Shown here: positions 27,944 through 37,710 of the stretch, one piece after another
Numbering within the stretch: the stretch's first letter is position 1
Layout of the letters: each line of letters starts with the position of its first letter
Made by a program: the position numbers and the translations under genes
Assembly (NCBI RefSeq): GCF_016892765.1
Contig: NZ_JAFEMD010000021.1
Location: forward strand, 1 to 64,000
Reading direction: 5' to 3'
Source: Microvirga arvi
GTDB lineage: Bacteria; Pseudomonadota; Alphaproteobacteria; Rhizobiales; Beijerinckiaceae
Length of the DNA stretch: 64,000 bases
Notes under the pieces: model-generated
Told to the model about the DNA's origin: nothing
Database searches by the model: none
Seen by the model: only the letters and a program-made list of their open reading frames with translations

Positions 27944-30900
27944 ATGCCTCAGAATCTTACAATCCAAGCTGTCACTACCGATGGTGGTCGGCAGAGCGGC
28001 AATTTCGGTGTTTATATCAATGAGAACATTTCTTCTGGCACTAAGATTGGCAAGCTAATTGGCATTGACTTTCCAAATACTAATTTCACCATCGTTGCTG
28101 AGAACGATTATGGAGGACGCTTTGGAATCATTAAGGAAGGTTCCGATTACTTTCTGATCGCCTTGAACGGTGGGAGTGTTAATTTCGACTTTGAGGACCC
28201 CCAATTCGAGGCATTCTTCAGTCAGGTAACGTTCAAGATGTACAACGGTACGACACTTGCACATCAGGTAGTCGTTGATGTTGAGCTAAATGACATTGTC
28301 AATGAAACGCCAACCAACACACAGCCAACCACGCCGGTTGTTCAAGGAACCGTAGCAACAATCGACGAGAACATCGATGGTACTCCCACTACACTTGTCG
28401 CTCGTGTGCAGTCGACCGACGATGGCGTCGGAGGCACATCCTTGCGTTATGCACTGGTCAGTAATCCTGGAAATCTATTTTCGATTGATCAAGCCACGGG
28501 TGAGATCAGGTTCACAGGAGGTCGGCAAGACTACGAGACCAATGCAAATCTTCAGGTCGAGAATGCCGGGACGCCACAGGAGCGCAAGTTTTTCAACGTG
28601 ACCGTCAAGGCTTTCGAGAGTGGCACAGGCGGCTTGGAGTCCGGCACCACTCAGGTGAAGGTCTACCTGAATAATGTGAATGAGGCTCCGAGAGCATGGT
28701 TAAGCACCGAAGGCAACAATCAAGTTACAATTCAAGAGAACCGACCTCCAAACTTCCAGATTGCTCAACTAGGAGCTACTGATCCTGAAGGGAATCATCC
28801 GCAATGGAGCGGTCCATTCACTTATCGGATCGACATAACCGATCCGACCACCCCCTACGCATCGCTGTACGACATCATTAACATCGGAACCGCACAAGCG
28901 CCTGTCTGGACCCTAGTGGTTAAAGGAACGATCGATTACGACTCGCTCCCTGCTGGCGAGAAGCGCCATACGATTAAGGTTATTGCAAGAGACAGCGCGG
29001 GTGCAGAAGGCGGCCAATACTTTATCATCAACCTTACAAATGACCCGAGTGACGATCAGCCGGCTAACACTGCTCCAACGGCACCTTCTATCGTCAACAA
29101 CACGGTCCTCGAACTGACTGAACAGCAAGCCGGCGCTGTGAATGTGGCGACGGTTCAATCGACCGACGACAATGTGGGTGGCACAACGCTGCAATACGAA
29201 CTTGTCAACACAATCAACGGTCTGTTCTCGATCAACCAGACAACAGGTGTCATCACCTTCAATGGTACAGCCTATAACTACGAGACGGGCGCCAACCTGC
29301 AGGTTGAGAATGCCGGCACTATGCAGGAGCGCAAGTTCTTCGAGGTGCAGGTGCGTGCGCGCGAAAGCGGCACCGGCGGTCTGACCTCAAACGTGACCAC
29401 CGTGAAGGTCTACCTCAATGATGTGAACGAGGCGGTCAGCGATGCCACTTACGCACCTAACACCATGAACGAGGCCGCGCAGGCTGGAACGGTGGTTGCA
29501 GGCTCTCCAACTGTAATTGACCCGGATACGGCTCCCGTCAATCGTAATTTCCGCTATATAATGGTTGATGAAAATGGCAATGAGATTCAAGGTCCATCGA
29601 ACTTTGCTGTAGACGCTATCACAGGCGTTATCACGGTCGGTGCACTCGGTCTGCCCAACGTGAGCCAGCCGACGGACGTTCAGGTGCGTGTGCGGATCAG
29701 GGACCACGGCGGTGATGGCTTCTCTCACACTGAAGTTGTCACTGTCAGGGTCAACCCTGCCGATGTGAACTCACCGCCGACCGCGCCCACAATCGTGAAT
29801 GGGACACTGCAGGAACTCACCGAGAACGCGGCTGGCAATGTTGTCGTGGCTCGGGTTCAGTCCAGTGACGATGGTGTCGGTGGCACCACCTTCAGTTATC
29901 AACTTGCCAACAATCCAGGTGGTTTCTTCTCGATCGACGCAACGACCGGCGAGATCACTTTCATTGGAGGGGCCCAAAACTATGAGACCAATGGGAGCCT
30001 TCAGGTTGAGAATGCCGGCACTCCACAGGAGCGCAAGTTCTTCAATGTGACCGTCAGGGCTGTTGAGAATGGCACCGGTGGCTTGTCTTCCAATACAACA
30101 CAGGTGAAAGTTTATCTGAATGATCTAAACGAAGCGATCACCGACGCTACCTATATCGTGAATGCGATGACCGAGAATGCTGCGGTTGGCGCATTGGTAG
30201 GGACGCTCCAGTCAGTGGTCGACCCGGATACGGTCGCGACGAACCGCAATTTCCGCTATGCGCTTGTGGACGGGAACGGCAATGAAATCCAAGGGCTGTC
30301 TAACTTCGCCGTGAATGCCACTACGGGGGAGATCACGGTGGGCCAACTTGGTCTGCCTGACGTGAACCAGCCGACGGATGTTCAGGTGCGGGTGCGGATC
30401 ACCGACAAAGGCGGCGTAGGCTTCTCCCATACCGAGGTTGTCACCGTACAAGTAAACCCGGCGACAGTTCCCCAGAACCAGGCTCCCAGCGACATCGTCG
30501 TTCTCAGCGGTGGCACTGTTCAGGAGCTTGCTGGAATTGGCTCCACAGCGGCCGTGCTGGGCACCCAAGATCCAGACGATACGAGCGGCTTCCTATACTC
30601 AATCGTCAATCCTGATGGGCGCTTCGCGATCAGCGGCAATCAGATTGTGGTTGCCAACGGCGTGATGCTTGATGCTGAACAGAGCGCTTCGCATGTTGTC
30701 AGAGTGCGTGTGACAGACAAGTCTGGGACGGGGCGCTCATATGAGGAAAACATCACCATCAATGTCGCCGATCTTAATCCTGAGACGATGACGGTTGGGA
30801 GCGCTAGCGCGCTCAACGACATCATCAAAGGCAGCAAAACCGGCAACTTCAAGGATACGTTCTTTGGTGGCGCCGGCGATGACAAGCTCTGGGGCGGGTA

Positions 30901-31306
30901 TGGCAACGACACGCTTTGGGGTGGCACCGGCAAGGACGTGTTTGTCTTCGATGGCAGGCTTGGTACGGCCAGTACGGATCGGCGTGTGAATTACGATACG
31001 ATCAAGGACTACAGCGTCAAGGACGACTCGATCTGGCTCGACAACGACCTGTTCAAGTCGAACAAGAAGCTCTATGCCTCGATCAAAAAGGGTACGGAGA
31101 ATGCGCCCTTGAAGATGGCAAGCAAGTTCTTCACCGTGGGCGACAAGGCCAAGCAGGCGGACGACTACTTCGTGTATGACGCCAAAAAGCGTGTCCTCTA
31201 CTACGACGCCGATGGCTCCGGTTCGAAGGCCGCCATCGAGATGGCAACCTTCACCAACAACAAGGCCTTGAAAGCATTCACGGTGAAGGAGCTGTTCTTC
31301 ATATAA
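27944..31306 (+). CDS. Large RTX protein with tandem cadherin-like domains
   Basis: A 1120-residue predicted secreted adhesin-like protein. After an N-terminal domain (1-130) it has three copies of a roughly 113-residue cadherin-like domain A (residues about 136-248, 386-498, 620-732; signature LQVENAGTPQERKFF) and two copies of domain B (about 500-609 and 734-842; signature NRNFRY...PTDVQVRVRI). A further cadherin-like segment follows (845-955), then a short RTX block (FFGGAGDDKLWGGYGNDTLW, about 974-993) and the C-terminal module ending ELFFI. Acidic DxDxD-like loops fit calcium binding. AAGGA is 10 nt before the ATG. It is 69 bp after the first RTX gene with no terminator between, so the two are probably co-transcribed. 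A strong terminator follows. Confidence 0.87.
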   Translation: MPQNLTIQAVTTDGGRQSGNFGVYINENISSGTKIGKLIGIDFPNTNFTIVAENDYGGRFGIIKEGSDYFLIALNGGSVNFDFEDPQFEAFFSQVTFKMYNGTTLAHQVVVDVELNDIVNETPTNTQPTTPVVQGTVATIDENIDGTPTTLVARVQSTDDGVGGTSLRYALVSNPGNLFSIDQATGEIRFTGGRQDYETNANLQVENAGTPQERKFFNVTVKAFESGTGGLESGTTQVKVYLNNVNEAPRAWLSTEGNNQVTIQENRPPNFQIAQLGATDPEGNHPQWSGPFTYRIDITDPTTPYASLYDIINIGTAQAPVWTLVVKGTIDYDSLPAGEKRHTIKVIARDSAGAEGGQYFIINLTNDPSDDQPANTAPTAPSIVNNTVLELTEQQAGAVNVATVQSTDDNVGGTTLQYELVNTINGLFSINQTTGVITFNGTAYNYETGANLQVENAGTMQERKFFEVQVRARESGTGGLTSNVTTVKVYLNDVNEAVSDATYAPNTMNEAAQAGTVVAGSPTVIDPDTAPVNRNFRYIMVDENGNEIQGPSNFAVDAITGVITVGALGLPNVSQPTDVQVRVRIRDHGGDGFSHTEVVTVRVNPADVNSPPTAPTIVNGTLQELTENAAGNVVVARVQSSDDGVGGTTFSYQLANNPGGFFSIDATTGEITFIGGAQNYETNGSLQVENAGTPQERKFFNVTVRAVENGTGGLSSNTTQVKVYLNDLNEAITDATYIVNAMTENAAVGALVGTLQSVVDPDTVATNRNFRYALVDGNGNEIQGLSNFAVNATTGEITVGQLGLPDVNQPTDVQVRVRITDKGGVGFSHTEVVTVQVNPATVPQNQAPSDIVVLSGGTVQELAGIGSTAAVLGTQDPDDTSGFLYSIVNPDGRFAISGNQIVVANGVMLDAEQSASHVVRVRVTDKSGTGRSYEENITINVADLNPETMTVGSASALNDIIKGSKTGNFKDTFFGGAGDDKLWGGYGNDTLWGGTGKDVFVFDGRLGTASTDRRVNYDTIKDYSVKDDSIWLDNDLFKSNKKLYASIKKGTENAPLKMASKFFTVGDKAKQADDYFVYDAKKRVLYYDADGSGSKAAIEMATFTNNKALKAFTVKELFFI
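29098..30468 (+). repeat. Tandem ~702-bp duplication encoding domains A+B
   Basis: The A-B domain pair at 29098-29769 recurs at 29800-30468 with a constant offset of 702 bp, measured at CAGGTTGAGAATGCCGGCAC (29300 and 30002). A third, partial A copy lies earlier (28351-28686, offset 747). High conservation at nucleotide level in parts suggests recent duplication or gene conversion. Confidence 0.85.
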
Positions 31307-31332
31307 CCTGCGACAGCAACGTTACATCGGCC

Positions 31333-31369
31333 GACCCCGGCCCTCCTGAGGAGGGCCGGGGTCAATCTT
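31333..31369 (+). terminator. Strong terminator after the rightward RTX pair
   Basis: A perfect 14-bp stem (31333-31346 with 31350-31363, arm GACCCCGGCCCTCC) with a TGA loop is followed by AATCTTTCTT. It lies 27 bp after the stop codon. Confidence 0.9.
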
Positions 31370-31893
31370 TCTTGAATTCTGGCGGCTTCAGTATGAGTTT
31401 TGTCGGCTTTGTGCACAGGACGTCAGATCGAAGCATTAAAGATTTTTCGTTGAGGTCGACTAGGTAAGACGTTCAAAAGCGCGCTAGGAGAGAACGACAG
31501 TTGATACCCCGTAACCGCGTACACCTTCAAAGCACGGCCTTTAAGCGGACGCACCCTGGGTGACTGACGCTTCTCTCTTTAAGCGACACGTGTCAGGTGC
31601 GAACCAAAGATTCCCCGCAGGGAAAAAGTCTGTTTCTTCATTTTTTCACGATGTGCCGGACAACGCGTCCCGAGCGATGCCGATTTCTGATGTATTCTTC
31701 CCATGAATCTTGAATGTGTAATCAGTTCGGAAAGAAAGCCTCGTTTCGAAGTGCGCAGAACGCTGCTGGATATAGGATGTATTCCAGCTGAGGATGTAGA
31801 GCCGTCTTGCACCTGATAAGGCCACGGGGCTCATGGAGCGGGATAAACTCGACTCTGATCAGTGCAGGGGTCGAGAATTACTTCGCCCATGTA
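31370..31893. other. Gene-free stretch between the convergent RTX genes
   Basis: About 520 bp lie between two strong terminators facing each other. I find no frame with a ribosome site or family resemblance on either strand, no tRNA-like cloverleaf and no transposase remnant. A small RNA cannot be ruled out by eye. Confidence 0.5.
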
Positions 31894-31927
31894 AAAACCC
31901 GCCTTGAGGTCAACCAAGGCGGGTTTT
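31894..31927 (-). terminator. Terminator of the leftward RTX gene
   Basis: A 13-bp perfect stem (31894-31906 with 31915-31927, arm AAAACCCGCCTTG) with an 8-nt loop. On the minus strand it ends in a run of five T, 18 bp after the stop codon of the RTX gene at 31945. Confidence 0.9.
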
Positions 31928-31944
31928 CAGAAGTTCAATAATGT

Positions 31945-33264
31945 TTAGACGATGAGGAAATCCGCGGCCGCCAGCTTCAGATTCTTGTCCAGCGTCGCGA
32001 ATTTGATAGCCGCAGCCGCCGCTCCAATGCCGTCCGCATCATAGGAGAGGGCGCCGGTGGTCTTGTTGTAGATGATCCGGTCGTCCGCGTCTTTCGCCGC
32101 TGTACCTGTGACGAAGTAACTGAAAGGAAGTTTACCAGCACCCAGAGCGGTGAAAACGAACTTGTCGAGCACGATGGTATCATCTTTTACCGAGAAGCCG
32201 GCGATCTTGTCGATACCAGAGCCCAAGACTGAGTCGAAAACAAAGGCATCACGCCCGGCATCACCCTCAAGAACATCGCTGCCTAAGCCACCGCTCAGCC
32301 GGTCATTGCCTGCGCCGCCCAGAAGCTTGTCGTTGCCGCCGCGCCCCTCGAGGAGGTCATTGCCCGCAAGTCCATCGAGCGTATTCTTGCCCGAATGACC
32401 AAGGAGCACATTGGCCTTCGCTGTGCCTTTGAGGTTCACGGTCTTGCTGGCTTTCAGGGTCTCATCGGCAGCAAGGCCTTCGAAAAGCCTGTCGCTGGAT
32501 GACAAGGTGGTGGTCTTCGAGACGACGCGGCTGTCAAGACCACCGGAATCGATGATGATGTCGACTTTTTCCTTGAACTTGTAGACGTCGTTGCCCTTGC
32601 CACCCTTCAGGATGTTCGGCCCGTCGCGGCCGCGGTCATCGCCGCCGATGAGTGTGTCGTTGCCGTCACCGCCATCGAGCACGTCGATGCCTTCGCCACC
32701 GTCGAGATAATCGTTACCCGCATTGCCATAGAGCAGATCGCGGCCCACGCCTGCCGTGACGCGCTCGCCGGCCGCGCTGCCGACGAAACGGTCGTCATTA
32801 ATCCTGGTGGCATCCGAGTTCATCTCAACCAGAATGGTTTGGTTGGCCCGTCCCCAGTTTGCAAATACTGTCTTTGAGAGGTCGAGATCGACTTGTTCCG
32901 GGGCACTGCTGAAATGGATTGTGTCGGCACCGAAGGTGGAACCGTTAACCTGGGAGACACCAAATGAGCTATTGGCATTGTAGCTGAGAGTTGTTGCTGA
33001 AGCCGGAGACAAAAACGATAAGACGTCAATTCCAACAATGGAATTAAGGTGGGCAGAGCCAAGGAGGTTGATGAAATCCAACTGTTGGTCCGCGAAGTCA
33101 CCTGCACCGTTCGTGCCGTAGATGCTGGTTCGCGCTACGCCCTCATTGACAACGAATACATCGTTGCCACCCAACCCATTGTAGATCAGGCTGTCACCTG
33201 GGAGAGGGCCAGTAACATTGAACTGATCGCCGCTCTCGCTGCCGTTGATAATATGAACCGCCAT
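31945..33264 (-). CDS. RTX calcium-binding protein (439 residues)
   Basis: Predicted secreted calcium-binding protein with no Sec signal. Residues 1-155 form a non-repetitive head (MAVHIINGSESGDQFNVTG). RTX nonapeptide blocks occupy about 160-230 (GNDYLDGGEGIDVLDGGDGN) and 280-342 (GNDLLEGRGGNDKLLGGAGN). The C-terminal module (341-439) contains FSVKDDTIVLD, DDRIIYNKTTGALSYDADG and ends DFLIV. ATG 33264 has AAGGGG 7 nt upstream, so the in-frame start 27 codons earlier (33345) is rejected. It converges with the two rightward RTX genes, and its GC content looks closer to the chromosome than theirs. The 209 bp between it and moeA hold an AT-rich promoter-like segment (33295-33330) but no gene. 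Confidence 0.87.
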   Translation of the reverse strand: MAVHIINGSESGDQFNVTGPLPGDSLIYNGLGGNDVFVVNEGVARTSIYGTNGAGDFADQQLDFINLLGSAHLNSIVGIDVLSFLSPASATTLSYNANSSFGVSQVNGSTFGADTIHFSSAPEQVDLDLSKTVFANWGRANQTILVEMNSDATRINDDRFVGSAAGERVTAGVGRDLLYGNAGNDYLDGGEGIDVLDGGDGNDTLIGGDDRGRDGPNILKGGKGNDVYKFKEKVDIIIDSGGLDSRVVSKTTTLSSSDRLFEGLAADETLKASKTVNLKGTAKANVLLGHSGKNTLDGLAGNDLLEGRGGNDKLLGGAGNDRLSGGLGSDVLEGDAGRDAFVFDSVLGSGIDKIAGFSVKDDTIVLDKFVFTALGAGKLPFSYFVTGTAAKDADDRIIYNKTTGALSYDADGIGAAAAAIKFATLDKNLKLAAADFLIV

Positions 33265-33473
33265 ATTTTGCCCCTTCTGCCTGTATAAGGCTTGGTTATG
33301 CTGTATATATAACGTTGCATAATTTGCGTTGCCGAGCAATTCCACATTGCCGTCGCAGCAAAAGAGCCTGCAAATGCGAGTCCATTCAGCTGTTCAGAAG
33401 CGTGGCTTTTCGAAATTAAAGTTAAAGTATTCTGGGGCAGGTACGATCTCGATAGATCATTGCAATCCTAGCC

Positions 33474-34724
33474 CTAGCAAAATCTTTCCAGCCGGATGAT
33501 CCGGCAAGGCTCGCCCGTTGAGGCCGCTGGCGCGTGGGGTGGGCGGACGAGCAGGGCGTCCGAACGTTCAAGAATGCTCAGCATCGAAGAATCTTGGAGG
33601 AGATGTGGCATCGCGACTGGTAGCATGAGCCGCGTGGGGCCTTGAGCGAGGCTCAACGGCAAGTCCTGCAAGGTCAGAGATGCGCGCATGTAATCCTGGC
33701 GTTCCCGGTTGGGCGGGAGGTCGGCGCCCAGGATCGCATCCTCGGTAGGGTCGACGGCCGCATTCTGGTCGCCGAGGAGGGCGCGAATCGCTGGAATCAG
33801 GAACAGAACGGCGCAGACGAGGGACGAGACCGGGTTACCGGGGAGGCCCAGCAGCAGGGTCGAACCGAGGCGTCCGTGCATGAGCGGCTTTCCAGGCCGC
33901 AGGGCCACGCGCCAGAAGCCGAGATTCATACCCTGGCGGATCAGGGCTTTCTGCACGAGGTCGTGCTCGCCCACCGAGGCTCCACCCAGGGTGACAAGGA
34001 TGTCGGCATCTCGGGCAGCTTGAATTCGCTCCTCGAGCACCTCAAGATTGTCACGAGCAATCCCGAGATCGATAGCCTCGGCACCGGCCTTCTCGGCCAT
34101 CAAAATCGTAGCCGGAAGGCTGGAGGCCGTGATTTGATCCGGGCCTACCAGCTCACCCGCCCGTACGAGCTCGTCACCAGTGGCGAGAATGGCGACCTTT
34201 GGCCTGCGGTGGACGGGCAGCGTCCCGTACCCCATGGCAGCGGCGAGGGCGATGTGGCGGGAATCGAGGCGCAGGCCTGCCTGCAGAAGAATGTCGCCGG
34301 CGCGGAAATCCAGGCCGGCTGGCCGGATGTGGCGGTTGGGGCGGGCTGCCTCCTTCACCACGACCAGATCGCCAGCGCGATCTGTGTCCTCCTGCAGCAC
34401 CACGGCATCGGCACCGTCCGGAACGGGTGCACCGGTGAAAATCCGAACTCCCTGCATGGCCCCGACAGTGCCGGAGAAGCGGGATCCGGCCGCGCTCGTG
34501 CCGATCACACGGAGCCTAGAGGGAGCTTGGGCAACGTCAGCGCTGCGCACTGCATAACCGTCCATGGCAGAAGCCGGGAAGGGTGGCTGGTCACGCCGGG
34601 CGCTGACATCATCAGCGAGGGTCCGGCCAGCGCAGGCGGTGAGGGGCACATGCTCGGTCGCGAGCGGCTTCTCGACGCTTGCCAGCACCCGGGACAGGGC
34701 ATCCTCGACCGAGATCAGGCTCAT
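33474..34724 (-). CDS. moeA: Molybdopterin molybdotransferase
   Basis: Inserts molybdate into adenylated molybdopterin to give active molybdenum cofactor. The 416-residue protein begins [20 protein letters not shown] and carries the MoeA hallmarks [18 protein letters not shown], the [17 protein letters not shown] segment and GGASVGEHD, with [13 protein letters not shown] in the molybdopterin-binding domain. The start overlaps the moaC stop by 4 bp. It is the last gene of the leftward trp operon. Confidence 0.96.
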   Translation of the reverse strand: MSLISVEDALSRVLASVEKPLATEHVPLTACAGRTLADDVSARRDQPPFPASAMDGYAVRSADVAQAPSRLRVIGTSAAGSRFSGTVGAMQGVRIFTGAPVPDGADAVVLQEDTDRAGDLVVVKEAARPNRHIRPAGLDFRAGDILLQAGLRLDSRHIALAAAMGYGTLPVHRRPKVAILATGDELVRAGELVGPDQITASSLPATILMAEKAGAEAIDLGIARDNLEVLEERIQAARDADILVTLGGASVGEHDLVQKALIRQGMNLGFWRVALRPGKPLMHGRLGSTLLLGLPGNPVSSLVCAVLFLIPAIRALLGDQNAAVDPTEDAILGADLPPNRERQDYMRASLTLQDLPLSLAQGPTRLMLPVAMPHLLQDSSMLSILERSDALLVRPPHAPAASTGEPCRIIRLERFC

Positions 34725-35197
34725 GGTGCCTCAAAGTCTCCTGACCGGCCGCCGCTTTTCCGGCGCAGGCGGATGTTCTCGATCCGCATGGCCTTATCGG
34801 CCGCCTTCACCATGTCGTAAATCGTGAGGCATGCGACGGAAACAGCGGTCAGTGCCTCCATCTCGACGCCGGTCTGGCCTGATACCTTCACTTCGGCGCT
34901 CACGCGCACCCCGGGGAGGCTCTCGTCGAGGGTACAATCCACCTTGACCTTGGAGATGAGAAGGGGGTGGCAGAGGGGAATGAGCTCGTGGGTTCGCTTG
35001 GAGGCCATGATGCCGGCAAGCCGCGCGGTTCCGAGCACGTCTCCCTTCTTGGCATCTCCCTGGCGGATCAGGGCCACCGTTTCCGGCAGCATGACCACGC
35101 ATCCCTCAGCAATGGCGGTGCGGCTCGTGACATCCTTGTCCGAAACGTCGACCATGTTGGCCTCGCCCGCCGCATCGAGATGCGTGAGCTTTGTCAT
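34721..35197 (-). CDS. moaC: Cyclic pyranopterin monophosphate synthase
   Basis: MoaC completes the conversion of the MoaA product to cyclic pyranopterin monophosphate, the first molybdenum-cofactor intermediate. The 158-residue protein has [18 protein letters not shown] near the start and the catalytic-region motifs [13 protein letters not shown] and [20 protein letters not shown]. It overlaps trpC upstream and moeA downstream by 4 bp each (ATGA-type), showing translational coupling. The trpC-moaC-moeA order is a known feature of this order of bacteria. Confidence 0.97.
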   Translation of the reverse strand: MTKLTHLDAAGEANMVDVSDKDVTSRTAIAEGCVVMLPETVALIRQGDAKKGDVLGTARLAGIMASKRTHELIPLCHPLLISKVKVDCTLDESLPGVRVSAEVKVSGQTGVEMEALTAVSVACLTIYDMVKAADKAMRIENIRLRRKSGGRSGDFEAP

Positions 35198-35994
35198 GCA
35201 GCCTCGCCGAACAGGAGTTTGCGGGTCGCCGCTGCCACATCCGCCTGCCGCATTAGGCTCTCGCCCACGAGGAAGGTACGGATGCCGACCCTGGTCAGGC
35301 GCGTGATGTCTTCGAGCGTGAAGATACCGCTCTCGCCGACGATGATACGGTCGGGCGGAATCAGAGGCGCCAGTTCCTCGCTGACGCCCAGCGAGACCTC
35401 AAACGTGCGAAGATTCCGGTTGTTGATGCCAATAAGCCTTGTGCCGAGGGGCAGGGCGCGTTCGAGTTCAGCCCGGTCATGCACTTCGACCAATACGTCC
35501 ATGCCTAGATCATGGGCGGTGTCGATCAGAGCCCGCGCCTGCTCGTCCGTGACACTCGCCATGATCACGAGGATGCAGTCGGCGCCCCACGCCCGCGCCT
35601 CGTAGACCTGATAGGGTTCGAACAGGAAGTCTTTGCGCAGAGCCGGCAGACCGGAGGCTTCGCGGGCTTGAGCCAGATACTCGGGTTTGCCCTGGAAAGA
35701 CGGCTCGTCGGTGAGGACGGACAAGCAGGTCGCCCCGCCTTCGGCATAGGCGCGGGCGAGACTTGGCGGATCGAAATCCGCCCGGATCAAGCCTTTTGAG
35801 GGACTTGCCTTCTTCACCTCGGCAATAAGAGCAGGACGCCCCTCGGCGAGATGGCACGCGATGGCCTCGGCAAAGCCACGAGGCGGCGAGGCTTCATGGG
35901 CCTGGCGCTCCATCTCGGTCTGTGGAACGGCAGCCTTGGCGGCCGCGATCTCCTGGCGCTTATAGGCTTCAATCCGGCTGAGAACGTCGCTCAT
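35194..35994 (-). CDS. trpC: Indole-3-glycerol phosphate synthase
   Basis: Ring-closing step of tryptophan synthesis, a TIM barrel of 266 residues, not fused to TrpF. Motifs include [19 protein letters not shown] with the catalytic Lys, [45 protein letters not shown], and [13 protein letters not shown]. It lies 9 bp after trpD and overlaps moaC by 4 bp. Confidence 0.97.
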   Translation of the reverse strand: MSDVLSRIEAYKRQEIAAAKAAVPQTEMERQAHEASPPRGFAEAIACHLAEGRPALIAEVKKASPSKGLIRADFDPPSLARAYAEGGATCLSVLTDEPSFQGKPEYLAQAREASGLPALRKDFLFEPYQVYEARAWGADCILVIMASVTDEQARALIDTAHDLGMDVLVEVHDRAELERALPLGTRLIGINNRNLRTFEVSLGVSEELAPLIPPDRIIVGESGIFTLEDITRLTRVGIRTFLVGESLMRQADVAAATRKLLFGEAA

Positions 35995-36003
35995 TGGCTT
36001 TTC

Positions 36004-37017
36004 TCAGCTGTTCGAGACTTTGACGAGCCGCTCGAGAGTCGCCTTCGAAGCGCCGCTGTCGAGAGCCCGGGATGCCCGCTCAAGGCCATCGCGGAGGTTG
36101 GCCGCCTCGTCTGCCACGACAAGGGATGCGGCTGCATTGAGCAGGGCGACATCCCGATAGGGAATGCGGGCGCCATCCAGCACAGCGCGCAACTGGGCCG
36201 CATTGTGCTCCGGATCACCACCCCTAAGGTCATCCAGGGAAGCGGTCGGAAGGCCAACCTCCTCGGGCGTGACCGTGAAGCGCCGGATGGCGCCGCTCTC
36301 CAGGGCGGCTACGAAGGTCGGGCCTGTGGTCGTCATCTCGTCGAGCCCATCCGAACCATGCACGGTCCAGACCTTTTGGGAGCCGAGCTCCTTGAGAACA
36401 TGCGTGAGCGGCTCGAGCCAAGCCTCTGAGAAGACGCCGAGAAGCTGACGTTTGGCGCCGGCAGGATTCGCGAGGGGCCCGAGCAGGTTGAAAATGGTGC
36501 GTGTCCCGAGCTCGACGCGGACCGGCGCAACATGGCGCATGGCAGCGTGATGGGTCTGAGCGAACATGAAGCAGAGCTTCGTTTCCGCAAGGCACCGCTT
36601 CAGTCCCTCCGGATCGAGCCCAAGCTTCACGCCGAGCGCCGAGAGCACATCCGCAGTGCCCGACTTGGAAGAAGCCGCCCGGTTGCCGTGCTTGGCGACG
36701 GGAACCCCGCAGGAGGCGACGATGATGGAGGCAAGCGTCGAGATGTTGTAGCTGCCTTTGTGGTCGCCGCCGGTGCCGACGATGTCGATGGCCTTTTCCG
36801 GAGCGTTGACCCGGAGCATGCGCCCGCGCATGGCCGTGACCGCGCCGACAATCTCTTCGAGAGCCTCGCCACGGACGCGCAGGGCCATCAGGAAGGCGCC
36901 ACCCTGGGCTGGCGTCACCTCGCCGGAGAGCAGGTCGTCAAAGGCATCCCGCGCCTCGTCGCGCGTCAGCGACGCACCCGTGGCAACCTTGGCGAGATAG
37001 GATTTGAAGGATTCCAT
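36004..37017 (-). CDS. trpD: Anthranilate phosphoribosyltransferase
   Basis: Transfers phosphoribosyl to anthranilate in tryptophan synthesis. The 337-residue protein shows the glycine-rich PRPP loop [18 protein letters not shown] and [21 protein letters not shown]. The start is taken at 37017 ([11 protein letters not shown]), where the family begins; an in-frame ATG 20 codons upstream lies inside trpG and has no resemblance. The gene is separated from trpG by 5 bp. Confidence 0.96.
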   Translation of the reverse strand: MESFKSYLAKVATGASLTRDEARDAFDDLLSGEVTPAQGGAFLMALRVRGEALEEIVGAVTAMRGRMLRVNAPEKAIDIVGTGGDHKGSYNISTLASIIVASCGVPVAKHGNRAASSKSGTADVLSALGVKLGLDPEGLKRCLAETKLCFMFAQTHHAAMRHVAPVRVELGTRTIFNLLGPLANPAGAKRQLLGVFSEAWLEPLTHVLKELGSQKVWTVHGSDGLDEMTTTGPTFVAALESGAIRRFTVTPEEVGLPTASLDDLRGGDPEHNAAQLRAVLDGARIPYRDVALLNAAASLVVADEAANLRDGLERASRALDSGASKATLERLVKVSNS

Positions 37018-37022
37018 CGGGT

Positions 37023-37652
37023 TCACCGTCCTGCTGGTGCGGCTATGCCGCCGGTCGCGCGGTGCTTGGCATTCCAATCCGCCGCGAGTTCGAAGAAGTT
37101 GCGCATGATCGTCACCCCATGTTCCGACAGGATGCTCTCGGGGTGGAACTGCACGCCGTGGATCGGCAGCGAGCGGTGTGACAGGCCCATAACGAGACCG
37201 TCCGAGGTCTCGGCCGTCACGAGCAGATCGTCTGGGCAGGTTTCGCGATCCACGATCAGTGAATGGTAGCGGGTCGCCTTAAACGAGCCGTTGATGCCCC
37301 GGAAGACGGCTTTCCCCGTATGTTCGACATCCGACACCTTACCATGCATCGGCAGAGGGGCTCGCGAGACCGTGCCGCCGAAGACTTGGCCGATGGCCTG
37401 CAGGCCCAGACACACGCCGAAGGTCGGAATCTCGGGCGATGCACGTTTCACGAGATCGAGGCAGATTCCCGCCTCGTTGGGCGTGCAGGGACCGGGGGAC
37501 AGCACAATTGCATCGGGCGGATTGGCGAGCACTTCGTCGGTTGTGATCGCATCATTGCGCACCACGTCGACGGAAGTCGCAAGGGGACCGAGCAGATGCA
37601 CCAGGTTCCAGGTGAAGCTGTCGTAATTGTCGATGACGAGAACGCGGGTCAT
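37023..37652 (-). CDS. trpG: Anthranilate synthase component II (glutamine amidotransferase)
   Basis: Class I glutamine amidotransferase supplying ammonia to TrpE. In 209 residues it opens [19 protein letters not shown], has the nucleophile Cys81 in [11 protein letters not shown] and the catalytic His170 and Glu172 in QFHPES. Such subunits can also serve PabB in folate synthesis; the position between trpE and trpD argues for tryptophan. TrpE and TrpG are separate here, unlike the fused TrpEG of some Rhizobiales. Confidence 0.95.
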   Translation of the reverse strand: MTRVLVIDNYDSFTWNLVHLLGPLATSVDVVRNDAITTDEVLANPPDAIVLSPGPCTPNEAGICLDLVKRASPEIPTFGVCLGLQAIGQVFGGTVSRAPLPMHGKVSDVEHTGKAVFRGINGSFKATRYHSLIVDRETCPDDLLVTAETSDGLVMGLSHRSLPIHGVQFHPESILSEHGVTIMRNFFELAADWNAKHRATGGIAAPAGR

Positions 37653-37710
37653 GGCGCGCCGACGTTCGCGTAAGCGGCGGTTCCGGTCAAGGGAAGCCTT
37701 GAAACCGAAC

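Noticed and set aside
28351-30468. Regular repeats considered as a CRISPR-like or VNTR array
   Set aside because: The units are about 700 bp, in frame and encode folded domains of one protein.
31579-31834. Short minus-strand frames in the spacer between RTX genes
   Set aside because: They have no ribosome site, atypical composition and no family resemblance.
25529-33264. Hemolysin or toxin function for the RTX proteins
   Set aside because: There is no pore-forming hydrophobic region, no acyltransferase gene and no HExxH protease motif; RTX repeats alone do not show toxicity.
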